This document shows, piece after piece, positions 1 to 8,778 of a DNA stretch of 64,000 nt (its first letter is position 1; the number at the start of each line of letters is the position of its first letter). The stretch comes from Sporosarcina beigongshangi. GTDB taxonomy: Bacteria > Actinomycetota > Actinomycetes > Actinomycetales > Micrococcaceae. The stretch spans positions 199,221-263,220 of the forward strand of contig NZ_JADHDY010000001.1 of NCBI RefSeq assembly GCF_016820535.1, written 5' to 3'. The position numbers and the translations under genes are program-made. The notes under the pieces are model-generated. The model searched no databases. It was given only the letters and a program-made list of their open reading frames with translations, and was not told the DNA's origin.

Positions 1-115
1 CCCATCATCTCACCGCAGCCTTGGCGGGGGCTGGTAACCGGGAAAGCGGTGTCGGCTACATGTCGCACAGAGGGCCCACTCCTGGGCAGGGTGTCCGCTG
101 TGCCCAGACATGGGC

Positions 116-652
116 CTAAAAGTGTTCCGGCAGCAGTTCGCGGGCGAGGTCGGTGATGCGCCGTTCATTGGGGAACGACAGCTTCCGGGCCAGCTCGTCA
201 AGCGGGACCCATGCGACATCCACGGCCTCATGGTCGGGATCGTTTTCAATTGTGAGGAAACCGCCCGTGGCCCGCAGCAGGAAGTGGTGGACAGTCTTGT
301 GCACGCGATGGCCGCTGACCGTAAACCAGTAGTCGATGCTGCCGAGCGGGGCCAAAACTTTCCCGGCAATGCCGGTTTCTTCCTCAATTTCGCGCACGGC
401 CGCCTCGGCGTGCGTCTCCAACCCTTCGGGGTGCCCCTTGGGCAGGCACCACTCAAGCCGGCCACCGCGGTTGATGCGGGCAATAATCGCAACCCGGGGT
501 ACGCCGTCGTGCATCTCCACCACCACGCCGCCGGCGGAGACTTCCTCCATGGTGGGCAGCTGGCTGGGGACCGTTGCTGCGGGCATGCCTAGGGCGCCCA
601 TTGCCGGTGGCAATGGGTTCCTCTTGGGCGCGCGCGGCACGGGGTGAACCAT
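116..652 (-). CDS. NUDIX hydrolase (MutT4-like)
   Basis: NUDIX family pyrophosphohydrolase of 178 residues; the family cleaves nucleoside diphosphates linked to another moiety and often sanitises nucleotide pools. A complete Nudix box is visible, reading G-x5-E-x7-REIEEETGI, and it supplies the metal-binding glutamates. I chose the ATG at 652 because the frame upstream of it does not look coding and the domain proper begins about 35 residues later. It diverges from the CCA-adding enzyme gene. In mycobacteria the same pair is pcnA and mutT4, followed by a DUF6049 protein and murJ, so those genes probably lie just beyond the left edge. The exact substrate cannot be told. Confidence 0.9.
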   Translation of the reverse strand: MVHPVPRAPKRNPLPPAMGALGMPAATVPSQLPTMEEVSAGGVVVEMHDGVPRVAIIARINRGGRLEWCLPKGHPEGLETHAEAAVREIEEETGIAGKVLAPLGSIDYWFTVSGHRVHKTVHHFLLRATGGFLTIENDPDHEAVDVAWVPLDELARKLSFPNERRITDLARELLPEHF

Positions 653-780
653 GGAGTCCACTCTAGCTATCTTTGGGCGCCGATGATGACAGGAAGGCGC
701 GCAGTTTGCCATGTCCGCGCGCGCATGCGGCCGTTGCGGGCAGCGGCGTGTCGGCAAAAGTCTGGCATTCTTAAGGAACC

Positions 781-2358
781 ATGGATTTAGTGCCTGATAC
801 TTCAAAACTTGACCCGGTCGTCCTTGAACTGGGACGGCTCTTTGACGACGCCGGATATGAGCTTTCGCTGGTGGGCGGGCCTGTGAGGGACCTCTTTTTG
901 GGACGAATTTCCCCGGACCTGGATTTCACCACGAACGCCACGCCGGACCAGATTCTCCAGGTGGCCCGGAAGTGGGCGGACTCGCACTGGGAAATGGGCC
1001 GGGACTTTGGCACCATCGGCTTCCGCAAGCGCAACAGGAACAAGGAGGTGCTCCTCATTGAGGTCACCACCTACCGGGCTGAGGCGTACGACCCCGACTC
1101 CCGCAAGCCGGTGGTGGCCTTCGGCACCTCGCTGGTGGACGACCTGCAGCGGCGCGACTTCAGTGTCAACTCGATGGCGCTGCGGCTGCCGGGCATGGAG
1201 CTGGTGGATCCCTTCGGCGGCGCCACCGACCTGGCCGCAGGCATCCTGCGCACTCCCGGTGCGCCCGAGGACTCCTTTTCCGACGACCCCCTGCGCATGA
1301 TGCGGGCCGCCCGGTTCACTTCGCAGCTGGGCTTCGACCTGCACCCGGACGTGCTGGCCGCAATGACCGGCATGGCCGAGCGGATCAGCATCATCTCCGC
1401 CGAGCGGGTGCGAGACGAACTGGTAAAGCTGATTTGCGGCGCGCACCCGAGGGCCGGCGTGGACATCCTTGTGTCCACGGGGTTGGCTGCGCTGGTCCTG
1501 CCCGAGATCCCGGCGCTCAAGCTGGAGACGGACGAGCACCACCGCCACAAGGACGTCTACCAGCACTCGCTCCAGGTCCTGGAGCAGGCAGCCGCCCTGG
1601 AGACAGGGCCCGACGGTTCCGTGCCCGGCCCTGACTTCGTGCTGCGGTTTGCCGCGCTGATGCACGACGTCGGCAAGCCCAAGACGCGCCGTTTTGAGCC
1701 TGGCGGAGGCGTCAGCTTCCGGCACCACGACCTTGCCGGGGCGAAACTCACCGCAAAGCGGATGCGCGCGCTGCGCTTTGACAATGACTCGATCAAGGCC
1801 GTCTCGCGCCTGGTGGAACTGCACATGCGCTTCTACGGGTACGGCGAGGCCGGCTGGACCGACTCCGCCGTGCGCCGCTACGTGACCGATGCCGGGCCGC
1901 TTCTGGAGCGCCTGCACCGCCTGACCCGCTCCGACGTCACGACGCGGAACCAGCGCAAGGCGGAGCGGCTGGCGTTCGCCTACGACGACCTGGAACACCG
2001 GATTGCCGAACTTGCCGAGCAGGAGGAACTGGATTCCATCCGGCCGGACCTGGACGGCGGGGCCATCATGGCACTGCTGGGGATCAAGCCGGGCCGCGTA
2101 GTTGGACGCGCCTACAACTTCCTATTGGAACTGCGCATGGAACACGGACCGCTGGGTCCCGACAGGGCCGAGGCGGAGCTGCGGACGTGGTGGGCGGAAC
2201 AGCCGGAGTCGCAGGAAGCAGGGCCGCAGGCGGTGCCCCAGGGCGTCGAAACCCAGGGCGTGGAAAGCCAGAGAGTGGAGCCCGATGCTGCTACGGAGAA
2301 CACAGGGCCACAGGCTGCGCAGTCAGGCCCGCTTCGGGCGGAGACCCTGCCAGACTGA
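781..2358 (+). CDS. pcnA: CCA tRNA nucleotidyltransferase
   Basis: Adds or repairs the 3' CCA end of tRNAs in the cytoplasm. The N-terminal polymerase-beta-type nucleotidyltransferase domain shows LVGGPVRD followed by DLDF (Asp46 and Asp48, the likely metal ligands). A tRNA-binding middle follows, then an HD domain with HDVGKPK (His295-Asp296). The last 60 residues are an acidic, glutamine-rich tail with GVETQ/GVESQ-type repeats that is not part of the usual family core. At 525 residues it fits actinobacterial CCA-adding enzymes, which usually carry the HD domain. An AAGGA lies close upstream of the ATG at 781. It diverges from the NUDIX gene. Confidence 0.93.
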   Translation: MDLVPDTSKLDPVVLELGRLFDDAGYELSLVGGPVRDLFLGRISPDLDFTTNATPDQILQVARKWADSHWEMGRDFGTIGFRKRNRNKEVLLIEVTTYRAEAYDPDSRKPVVAFGTSLVDDLQRRDFSVNSMALRLPGMELVDPFGGATDLAAGILRTPGAPEDSFSDDPLRMMRAARFTSQLGFDLHPDVLAAMTGMAERISIISAERVRDELVKLICGAHPRAGVDILVSTGLAALVLPEIPALKLETDEHHRHKDVYQHSLQVLEQAAALETGPDGSVPGPDFVLRFAALMHDVGKPKTRRFEPGGGVSFRHHDLAGAKLTAKRMRALRFDNDSIKAVSRLVELHMRFYGYGEAGWTDSAVRRYVTDAGPLLERLHRLTRSDVTTRNQRKAERLAFAYDDLEHRIAELAEQEELDSIRPDLDGGAIMALLGIKPGRVVGRAYNFLLELRMEHGPLGPDRAEAELRTWWAEQPESQEAGPQAVPQGVETQGVESQRVEPDAATENTGPQAAQSGPLRAETLPD

Positions 2359-2405
2359 CAGGAAATATCCCCACACTTCTATATTCTTGGATTGGAATAT
2401 GTATC

Positions 2406-3029
2406 ATGAGCGCTGAAAATATTGGAACCATCCCCGCGGCAGCCATTCCCGGCGGACCCAAGCTCTGGCTGTTGCGGCACGGCGAGACGGAGTGGTCCCG
2501 CAGCGGGCAGTACACGGGGTTGACGGACATTCCACTGACGGACGAGGGCGAAGGGCAGGCGCGGTCGGCCCGCAAGGCGCTGGCCGGCGTCGACCTTGAC
2601 CTGGTGCTCACCTCCCCGCTGCAGCGGGCCCACAAGACTGCGATCCTCGCAGGCTACCCGGACGCCGAAGTGGAGCCGAACGCCGTCGAATGGGACTATG
2701 GCGACTATGAGGGCATCGACAGCGCCGTGGTCCGGGCCGAAAACCCCGGATACCTGATCTGGGACAGCGGCGTACCCAACGGGGAACTGCTTGAATCCGT
2801 GGCGGCACGGGCGGACAAGATCGTGGAGCGGGTCCGGGCCGTGACGCGCGCTGACGGGGCACAGGCCAATGTGCTGCTGGTGGCGCACGGGCACTTTCTG
2901 CGCATCCTCACGGCACGGTGGCTGGGACTGCCGGCCGGCGAGGGGCGGCACTTCATGCTGGGGACCGCAAAAGTCTGCACCTTGGGCTGGGACAAGAAGA
3001 CGCCGGCCGTGGAGCAGTGGGGGCTGTAA
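2406..3029 (+). CDS. histidine phosphatase family protein
   Basis: Histidine acid phosphatase / phosphoglycerate mutase superfamily member of 207 residues. The catalytic motif LRHGETEW places the phospho-accepting histidine at His25, and the second catalytic histidine is in VAHGHFLR (His161). The open frame extends further upstream but runs inside the CCA-enzyme gene in another frame, so I start at the ATG at 2406. It begins 47 bases after pcnA and could be transcribed with it. Family members of this size include phosphoglycerate mutase-like and nucleotide or sugar phosphatases; the substrate is unknown. Confidence 0.88.
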   Translation: MSAENIGTIPAAAIPGGPKLWLLRHGETEWSRSGQYTGLTDIPLTDEGEGQARSARKALAGVDLDLVLTSPLQRAHKTAILAGYPDAEVEPNAVEWDYGDYEGIDSAVVRAENPGYLIWDSGVPNGELLESVAARADKIVERVRAVTRADGAQANVLLVAHGHFLRILTARWLGLPAGEGRHFMLGTAKVCTLGWDKKTPAVEQWGL

Positions 3030-3080
3030 TCCTGGATTGCAACGGGGACCGGGACCGCGCCAGCCGGTAGGCTCGTGTCC

Positions 3081-4490
3081 ATGCAGGAAACACCGCCTTC
3101 GGGGTCGTCCACGCCGCAGCCATTGATTGTGCCATCGCGCAGCGACCCACTGCTGTCCGCGATGACCGAACCGGTGGGCGGGCCGCTGGGCAGGCACACC
3201 GCACCGGGTGTGGTGAGAGCGGGATTCTTCACCGTGGAACGCGTGCTGGTGCTCATGAGCGCTGTGGCCGCACTGCTGGCTGTTGTACTGAAGGGCCACT
3301 GCCGCACTGTCGGATGGACCACGCCCGACCAGTACTCCACGGTTTGCTATTCCGTGTTCCCCAATGCCTTTCTCGATGGCCAGCTGGACAAGTTGGTGCC
3401 GTTCTTCAGCCAAGGATCCCCGTTTGACGGTCCGGTTCTGGCTGGATGGGTTGCAGGCATTGCTGCGTGGCTGACCTCGGCAGCAGGAAGCGGTCCTGTG
3501 CGGCAGCTGGCGTTCTTCGATGTGAATGCCGCCATGATTGCCCTGTTGTGGATTCTGACGGTGGTGGTCGCGGCCCGGACGGCGGCTCGCAGGAGCTGGG
3601 ACGCGGCGATCATTGCCTGCAGTCCCGTGTTGGTCCTGACGGCCTACGTCGGCTGGGACTTCTGGGCTGTAGCGCCCGTTGCCCTGGCCCTGTATTTCTT
3701 TGCCAGGGGACGTGTTGTGGCTTCGGGCGCGGCCCTTGGCGTTGCGGCGATGGCTGCACCATATCCCGTGGTCATCCTCCTGGCACTGCTTTTCCTGGGG
3801 ATGCGTGCCGGGCAGGTCACCAAGATGCTGGAACTGCTCGCGGCCGCACTGGTGGCGTGGCTGCTGGTGTTGGCACCCGTCATGCTGCTGAACCCGACGG
3901 CCTACCCGGACTACATGGACAAGCTGCTTGCCGCCGAGCCCTCGGAATCTTCCATTTACGGAGGCTACAACCTGGTCGCCCGGCAGCTGGGTTGGTCCGT
4001 GATGGATGTCGGAGTGGCCAACACCCTGTTCACGGTGCTGCTGGTGGTGCTGGTCCTTGGTGTCATGGCCCTGGCCTTCTACGCCCCGCACCCTCCGCGT
4101 GTCGGCCAGCTGTTGTTCGTGGCCGTGGCCGGTTTCATGGTGCTGAACAAGGGAGCGGAGCCATGGCATGCCATGTGGCTGGTTCCCTTCGCGGCACTGG
4201 CCCTGCCCAAGTGGCGTCCGGTGCTGCTGTGGCAGGCCGCTGTGGTGGCACACTTCATCGCCCTCATGCTTTTTCGCAGCAAGATGCTGGGAAACATTGG
4301 TAACCAGCACGCGATCGACATGCCATATTTCCTGCTCGCCGCCATGATCTCCACGCTGGCCACCTGCGCCCTGGCCGCTATGGTCATCCGCGACATCTAC
4401 GCCCCGGAGCATGATGTGGTGGCCCGGGGCGGCCGGGACCCGCAAGGCGGTGTCCTGAACGCAGCGGCTGCGCGGGACGGCCATGCCTGA
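3081..4490 (+). CDS. polytopic membrane protein, DUF2029/glycosyltransferase-87-like
   Basis: Integral membrane protein of about 469 residues with roughly ten hydrophobic segments (first near residues 52-72, last near residues 420-440). The general layout, with a long loop after the first segment containing a conserved-looking DGQ, resembles the DUF2029/GT87 family of polyprenol-phosphate-sugar-dependent mannosyltransferases, but I see no decisive catalytic motif. A GTG at 3075 is an alternative start two codons upstream. Its 3' end overlaps the next oxidoreductase gene by 8 bases, so the two are probably translated together. Possible role in envelope glycan assembly is inference only. Confidence 0.6.
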   Translation: MQETPPSGSSTPQPLIVPSRSDPLLSAMTEPVGGPLGRHTAPGVVRAGFFTVERVLVLMSAVAALLAVVLKGHCRTVGWTTPDQYSTVCYSVFPNAFLDGQLDKLVPFFSQGSPFDGPVLAGWVAGIAAWLTSAAGSGPVRQLAFFDVNAAMIALLWILTVVVAARTAARRSWDAAIIACSPVLVLTAYVGWDFWAVAPVALALYFFARGRVVASGAALGVAAMAAPYPVVILLALLFLGMRAGQVTKMLELLAAALVAWLLVLAPVMLLNPTAYPDYMDKLLAAEPSESSIYGGYNLVARQLGWSVMDVGVANTLFTVLLVVLVLGVMALAFYAPHPPRVGQLLFVAVAGFMVLNKGAEPWHAMWLVPFAALALPKWRPVLLWQAAVVAHFIALMLFRSKMLGNIGNQHAIDMPYFLLAAMISTLATCALAAMVIRDIYAPEHDVVARGGRDPQGGVLNAAAARDGHA

Positions 4491-5937
4491 CGTCGCCGTG
4501 GTGGGCTCCGGGCCCAACGGCCTGGCCGCCGCCGTGACCATGGCCCGGGCGGGCCTCTCTGTGCAACTGTTTGAAGCGGCCGGTACTGTGGGTGGCGGCA
4601 TCCGGACGGCTGAACTGACGCTGCCCGGATACCGGCACGACGTCTGCGCGGCCGTCCACCCCATGGCACTGGCATCGCCGTTCTTCCGGGCCTTTGAACT
4701 GGGCCGGCGCATCGAGCAGCTGGTGCCGGATGCTTCCTACGCCCACCCGCTCGACGGCGGCCGCGCCGGCATTGCGCACCGCAGCCTGGACCGGACGGTG
4801 GCTGGGCTGGGGCCGGACGGGCCGGCTTGGCGGCGCCTCATGGAGCCGCTGCTTCGGCGCCTTGACGGAGTTGTGGACTTCACGCAGGGCAGCCTGCTGC
4901 GGTTTCCCAGTGATCCGATGGCGGTGGCGTCCTTTGGCCTGAGGTCCCTGGCCCAGGGAACGCAGGCATGGAACGTGGGCTTCAAGGGGGACGTGGCCCC
5001 GGCCATGCTGACAGGCGTGGGCGCCCATGCAATCGGGCGGCTTCCGTCACTGGCCACGTCCGGGGCGGGACTGCTGCTGGGGGTCCTGGCCCACGCAGGC
5101 GGGTGGCCGGTCCCCAAGGGCGGCAGCCAGGCCATCGCCGATGCGCTGGCCGATGACCTTTGTGCCCACGGAGGTGAAATCACCGTCTCCCACGAGGTTG
5201 GGAGCGTGGCGGAGCTGAAAGCTGCCACCGGAGCAAGGGCCATCATTGCCGACGTCACGCCCAGGGCGTTGGCCGCCATGGCGGGGGACATGCTGCCTCC
5301 ACGTTATGTACGCCGCCTGGAATCTTTCAAGTACGGACCCGGCGTGTTCAAGGTGGACTTTGCCCTTTCCGGCCCGGTTCCCTGGACTGCGGCCGAGGTG
5401 GGCAGGGCACCCACGGTGCACTTGGGCGGATCCCGGACGGCCATCGCCGCCGCCGAGGCACAAGTGCTGGCAGGCCGCCACCCCGAACGCCCCTACGTGC
5501 TTGCGGTTCAGCCATCCGTTGTTGACGACAGCCGTGCACCAGCCGGCCACCACACCTTCTGGGCCTACACCCACGTGCCGGCCGGCTCCACGCGTGACTG
5601 CACGGAACAGGTTATTGCCGCGGTGGAGCGGCATGCACCGGGATTCCGCGACCTCATCCTGGCCAGCCGTGGCCAGACAGCCCGCGACATGGGCGAATAC
5701 AACGCCAATTACATTGGCGGGGACATCAGCTCCGGTGCCGTCACATTGGGCCAGCTGCTGAGTCGGCCAGTAATGTCCGCAGACCCGTGGCGCACCCCCG
5801 CTGAGGGACTGTACCTGGGGTCCGCCTCGACCCCGCCGGGTCCCGCAGTGCACGGCATGGGCGGGTGGCTGGCAGCGCGGTCGGCCTTGAAGCACTCTTT
5901 CGGGCTGCCGGCACCTGCCCTTGGGGTGGACGGCTGA
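4483..5937 (+). CDS. NAD(P)/FAD-dependent oxidoreductase, phytoene desaturase-like
   Basis: Flavoprotein of 484 residues. The N-terminal Rossmann motif VVGSGPNGLAAA and the following GGGIRT element are typical of the phytoene desaturase/amine oxidase superfamily, and a C-terminal stretch around YLGSASTPPGPAVHGMGG matches the second FAD-contacting region. No other carotenoid gene is nearby, so I would not call it a carotenoid enzyme. It overlaps the upstream membrane-protein gene by 8 bases, which suggests a coupled two-gene unit, perhaps acting on a lipid or polyprenyl substrate. Substrate unknown. Confidence 0.85.
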   Translation: MPDVAVVGSGPNGLAAAVTMARAGLSVQLFEAAGTVGGGIRTAELTLPGYRHDVCAAVHPMALASPFFRAFELGRRIEQLVPDASYAHPLDGGRAGIAHRSLDRTVAGLGPDGPAWRRLMEPLLRRLDGVVDFTQGSLLRFPSDPMAVASFGLRSLAQGTQAWNVGFKGDVAPAMLTGVGAHAIGRLPSLATSGAGLLLGVLAHAGGWPVPKGGSQAIADALADDLCAHGGEITVSHEVGSVAELKAATGARAIIADVTPRALAAMAGDMLPPRYVRRLESFKYGPGVFKVDFALSGPVPWTAAEVGRAPTVHLGGSRTAIAAAEAQVLAGRHPERPYVLAVQPSVVDDSRAPAGHHTFWAYTHVPAGSTRDCTEQVIAAVERHAPGFRDLILASRGQTARDMGEYNANYIGGDISSGAVTLGQLLSRPVMSADPWRTPAEGLYLGSASTPPGPAVHGMGGWLAARSALKHSFGLPAPALGVDG

Positions 5938-6093
5938 GCCAGACGCAGGCAGGAGCTGCTGGAACGCATACTGCCTGAAACGCAAACAGCCTGCGGCCAA
6001 GGGGCGAAACGGCGAGCAACTGCCAATTTCCGCCCCGTGACTGCGGGCTGATTGCAAAGAAATGGGGGCCGAAATGGCTCCCCGCGGGCCGGG

Positions 6094-6483
6094 TCAGTTC
6101 CGGCGTTCCAGGGTGCCCAGCTCGGCGCCGGAGGCATCTGAGACGGTGAGCTTGTCGCCGTCGACCTTGGCCGTGGCGGCCTTGGACAGCCAGGTGTCAA
6201 CACCGTCACACAGCATCAGGGTGCCGCCCAAGTTCTGGAACTTCAGCTGGCCCTGGGCGTAGAACCACTGGCCGGAGAGGCGGTTGCAACCGTCGCTGCC
6301 ACTGATGAAGCCGGCCTGTTCGAAGCTGGCATCCTGGTCTGCAGCCAGTGCCAGTTCAAGGTAAGGCTGTTTGTCGGTGTTGTAGCCGTCGCCCCACGTG
6401 CCGACGGGGCCCGTTGCGGCTCCGCAGGAGGAGATGGTCAAGGCTAGGAGAAGGCCGCCGGCAAGGGCTGCAAGACGTTTCAT
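6094..6483 (-). CDS. META-domain lipoprotein (HslJ-like)
   Basis: Secreted lipoprotein of 129 residues. It begins with a lysine/arginine n-region and hydrophobic core ending in the lipobox ISSC, so Cys20 should be lipidated and the protein held on the outer face of the membrane. The body shows a META-domain pattern: GTWG near the start, GSDGCNRLSGQW in the middle and a repeated short beta-strand end. META proteins such as HslJ are linked to stress or inhibitor resistance in other bacteria; the role here is unknown. It ends convergent with the oxidoreductase gene. Confidence 0.8.
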   Translation of the reverse strand: MKRLAALAGGLLLALTISSCGAATGPVGTWGDGYNTDKQPYLELALAADQDASFEQAGFISGSDGCNRLSGQWFYAQGQLKFQNLGGTLMLCDGVDTWLSKAATAKVDGDKLTVSDASGAELGTLERRN

Positions 6484-6541
6484 AGTGTGGTGGCTCCGAT
6501 CGCACTGGTCTAAAGGTCCGTTTCCCTTATGTTATTGCATG

Positions 6542-6557
6542 GCCGGGAATTCCCGGC
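6542..6557. repeat. 16-bp perfect palindrome
   Basis: GCCGGGAATTCCCGGC is a perfect palindrome lying between the start of the META lipoprotein gene and the end of the ABC ATPase gene, both on the minus strand. It could be a terminator stem for the ATPase gene or an operator for the lipoprotein gene. There is no clear T-run. Confidence 0.4.
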
Positions 6558-6652
6558 TTCTGGCTGGAGGCCGGCCGGGAGCCGTACCGGGCGCCTGCCG
6601 GCGCACGACCGCACGACCGGCCGCCCGAGCCGGGCATCCGCCGTCGCCAGCG

Positions 6653-7357
6653 TCAGTGTGCGCCGACGCCGGCGTCTGCAGGCACAGGCGCCGTCAGGAC
6701 GCCGTCGCGCATGGTGGCGACGGCATCGGTGAGCGGGACAAACTCGGTGTCATGGGTGACCATGACGGTGGCGACATTGAACTCGTCGCTGACCTCGCGC
6801 AGCAGGCGCACGATGGAGTCGCTGCGGGCGTGGTCCAGTGCGGCGGTGGGTTCGTCGACCAGCAACACCTTCGGCTCGGCCATGAGGGCGCGAGCGATGT
6901 TGACGCGCTGGCGCTGGCCGCCGGAGAGCTGGTGCGGGCGCTTCTTGGCGCAGTCGGCCAGGCCCACGATGTCCAGCAGTTCCATGGCCCGGGCACCGGC
7001 AGCCTTGGGGGACTTGCCGCGCAGGTGGTCCGTGATGACCAGCTGCTCGGCCGCGGTCAGCGAAGCGAGCAGGTTGGGCTGCTGGAAGATGATGCCAATC
7101 TTGTCACGGCGCAGCTGGGCCAGTTCCTTCTCATTGAGGCCGGTGGCGTCGATGCCGTCGATCGCCACGAGTCCGCCGGTGGGCTTGATGAGCGTGGCGG
7201 CCACGGCCAGCAGGCTCGACTTGCCTGAGCCCGACGGGCCCACGAGGGAGACAAACTGCCCGGGGTGGACGGCAAGGTTCACGGCATCCAGCGCCGTCAT
7301 GGTGCCTTCGCCGTCCGGGTATTCCAACGTCACGTTGACGAGATTCAATGCAGTCAT
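6653..7357 (-). CDS. ABC transporter ATP-binding protein (MacB/LolD type)
   Basis: ATPase of 234 residues in the MacB/LolD/FtsE-like class that powers FtsX-type permeases. Walker A is GPSGSGKSS, the signature is LSGGQRQR, and Walker B is VLLVDEPTAALD; the H-loop histidine is in MVTHD. It lies 50 bases downstream of its permease gene on the same strand and faces a sensor kinase/response regulator pair across the intergenic region, an arrangement typical of envelope-stress or antimicrobial-peptide-sensing export modules in Gram-positive bacteria. Confidence 0.95.
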   Translation of the reverse strand: MTALNLVNVTLEYPDGEGTMTALDAVNLAVHPGQFVSLVGPSGSGKSSLLAVAATLIKPTGGLVAIDGIDATGLNEKELAQLRRDKIGIIFQQPNLLASLTAAEQLVITDHLRGKSPKAAGARAMELLDIVGLADCAKKRPHQLSGGQRQRVNIARALMAEPKVLLVDEPTAALDHARSDSIVRLLREVSDEFNVATVMVTHDTEFVPLTDAVATMRDGVLTAPVPADAGVGAH

Positions 7358-7407
7358 GGGAGGTTCCTTAGAGATTGTGGGGGTGTTCGGCAGGCGGGCG
7401 GATTGGG

Positions 7408-8538
7408 TCAGTTGCCGCCGAGGGCGATCATGGCGTCGACGCGGGTGACCTTGCGGACCGCCAGTGCGGCGCCGGCCAGGCCCAGGGCAAAGATGCCCGC
7501 CATGGGCAGCAGGGTGGTGGCCGGGGTGAGCAGGAACGGTGCGGCCTTGGCGGCGAAGATGCCTCCCGCGATGCCCACGAGCCCGCCCAATCCGGCACCG
7601 GCCAGCAGCACCAGGGCAGCCTGGGTCAGGGCGTCGCGCAGCAGGTAGCTGCCTGAGGCGCCCATGGCCTTCAACACGGCGATGTCACGGGTGCGCTGGA
7701 CGGTCCACACGGTCAGGAAGGCCACGATCACGAGTGCCGAGATGCCGTACAGGAACGCCTGCATCATCATGAGCGAGCCGTTTTCGCTCTTGTAGCCGCC
7801 CAGTCCGTCGAAGGATCCGCTGCGGGTGCTGCTGACGGTGCCGGCCTCAGCATTGGCGGCGTCGGCGTCCACGGTTGCTCCCTTTTCATACGTCACGGCA
7901 AGGACTGTGGCCAGCTGGTCGGGGTCGCTCAGGTGCGCAATCTTGGTCCAGGTGAGGAGCGTTGTCCACACAACCGAGCTGTGCGAGTACCACTCGTCCG
8001 CCACAATCCCGCCAACCGTCAGCTCCGTGCCGGCGATGGTCACGGCGTCGCCGGTCGTCAAGTTGAGCTCCTTGGCCACGCTTTCACCGATCACCACGCT
8101 TGAATCGCTGATGTCCGACGGCGCGATCCCGGCTTCCGCGGCCGGCCCGCCGTCCACGGTGCTGCCCACGCCAAAAACAGCCACGTTGGCGATGCCCTGG
8201 CTGTCGCCGGCGCCCTGGAAGCGGCTCTGGCTCACGCCCAGCGGCACCACCGAGGAGACGCCGGGCGTGCCGGCCCAGGTGTTGGCCTGTTTCTCCGTGA
8301 CCTGGCTTTCGGTGAAGGAAATCTTGGGGTCGTTCTTGGCGGGCGCACCAAACACCATCTGGCTGACCGGGGTGCCGGACGCAGCGCCGAGGTCGGCGAC
8401 GGCGGAGGTGGACTGGTTGCCCAGCCCGGCGGTGAGCCCGGACAGCAGCACAAGCAGCAGGCTGATCAACGCCACGACGGCGCCCATCAGGGCAAAGCGC
8501 CCCTTGGCAAAGCGGATGTCTCGGATCGCGAGGAACAT
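7408..8538 (-). CDS. ABC transporter permease, FtsX family
   Basis: Permease of 376 residues with the FtsX/MacB layout: one N-terminal membrane segment (about residues 17-40), a large extracytoplasmic domain rich in small residues (about 45-250), then three membrane segments in the last third. The start at 8538 (MFLAIRDI) is preceded by AAAGAG; the frame stays open far upstream but that part is antisense to the kinase gene. Partner of the ATPase immediately downstream. Such exporters either extrude substrates or do mechanical work on the envelope; the substrate is unknown. Confidence 0.9.
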   Translation of the reverse strand: MFLAIRDIRFAKGRFALMGAVVALISLLLVLLSGLTAGLGNQSTSAVADLGAASGTPVSQMVFGAPAKNDPKISFTESQVTEKQANTWAGTPGVSSVVPLGVSQSRFQGAGDSQGIANVAVFGVGSTVDGGPAAEAGIAPSDISDSSVVIGESVAKELNLTTGDAVTIAGTELTVGGIVADEWYSHSSVVWTTLLTWTKIAHLSDPDQLATVLAVTYEKGATVDADAANAEAGTVSSTRSGSFDGLGGYKSENGSLMMMQAFLYGISALVIVAFLTVWTVQRTRDIAVLKAMGASGSYLLRDALTQAALVLLAGAGLGGLVGIAGGIFAAKAAPFLLTPATTLLPMAGIFALGLAGAALAVRKVTRVDAMIALGGN

Positions 8539-8660
8539 GTACAGCTCTTTTCTGGTGCCGGACCACGAGGATTTGTCCGGGATGTTTTTCAAGTACTTCA
8601 ACCTTCCCGCGGAACGGCGGCCAGTCCATCGCGGCCTTGGATGATCTGCCCGCGGCAGGG

Positions 8661-8691
8661 GGTTGATCCTGCGATCAACCTTTTGGTTGAT
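8661..8691. promoter_or_regulatory. putative response-regulator operator: inverted repeat plus extra half-site
   Basis: GGTTGATCCTGCGATCAACC is an 8+8 inverted repeat with a 4-base centre, and a third GGTTGAT half-site follows at 8685-8691. It sits between the divergent ABC permease gene and the sensor kinase gene, exactly where a LuxR-type regulator would control both. No experimental link; assignment is from position and symmetry. Confidence 0.5.
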
Positions 8692-8778
8692 GACGCTGCA
8701 CGAATGTGTGCAGGGCCCATGCCTGGGGCCCCGCTGCGAGGAACGAGCAGTGGGAGGGCGTGGGGATAGGCTTGTGCC

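Noticed and set aside
2379-4712. Open frame of 777 codons on the minus strand
   Set aside because: It is antisense to the phosphatase, membrane-protein and oxidoreductase genes; composition is histidine/glutamine/arginine rich with no domain, typical of GC-rich frame shadows.
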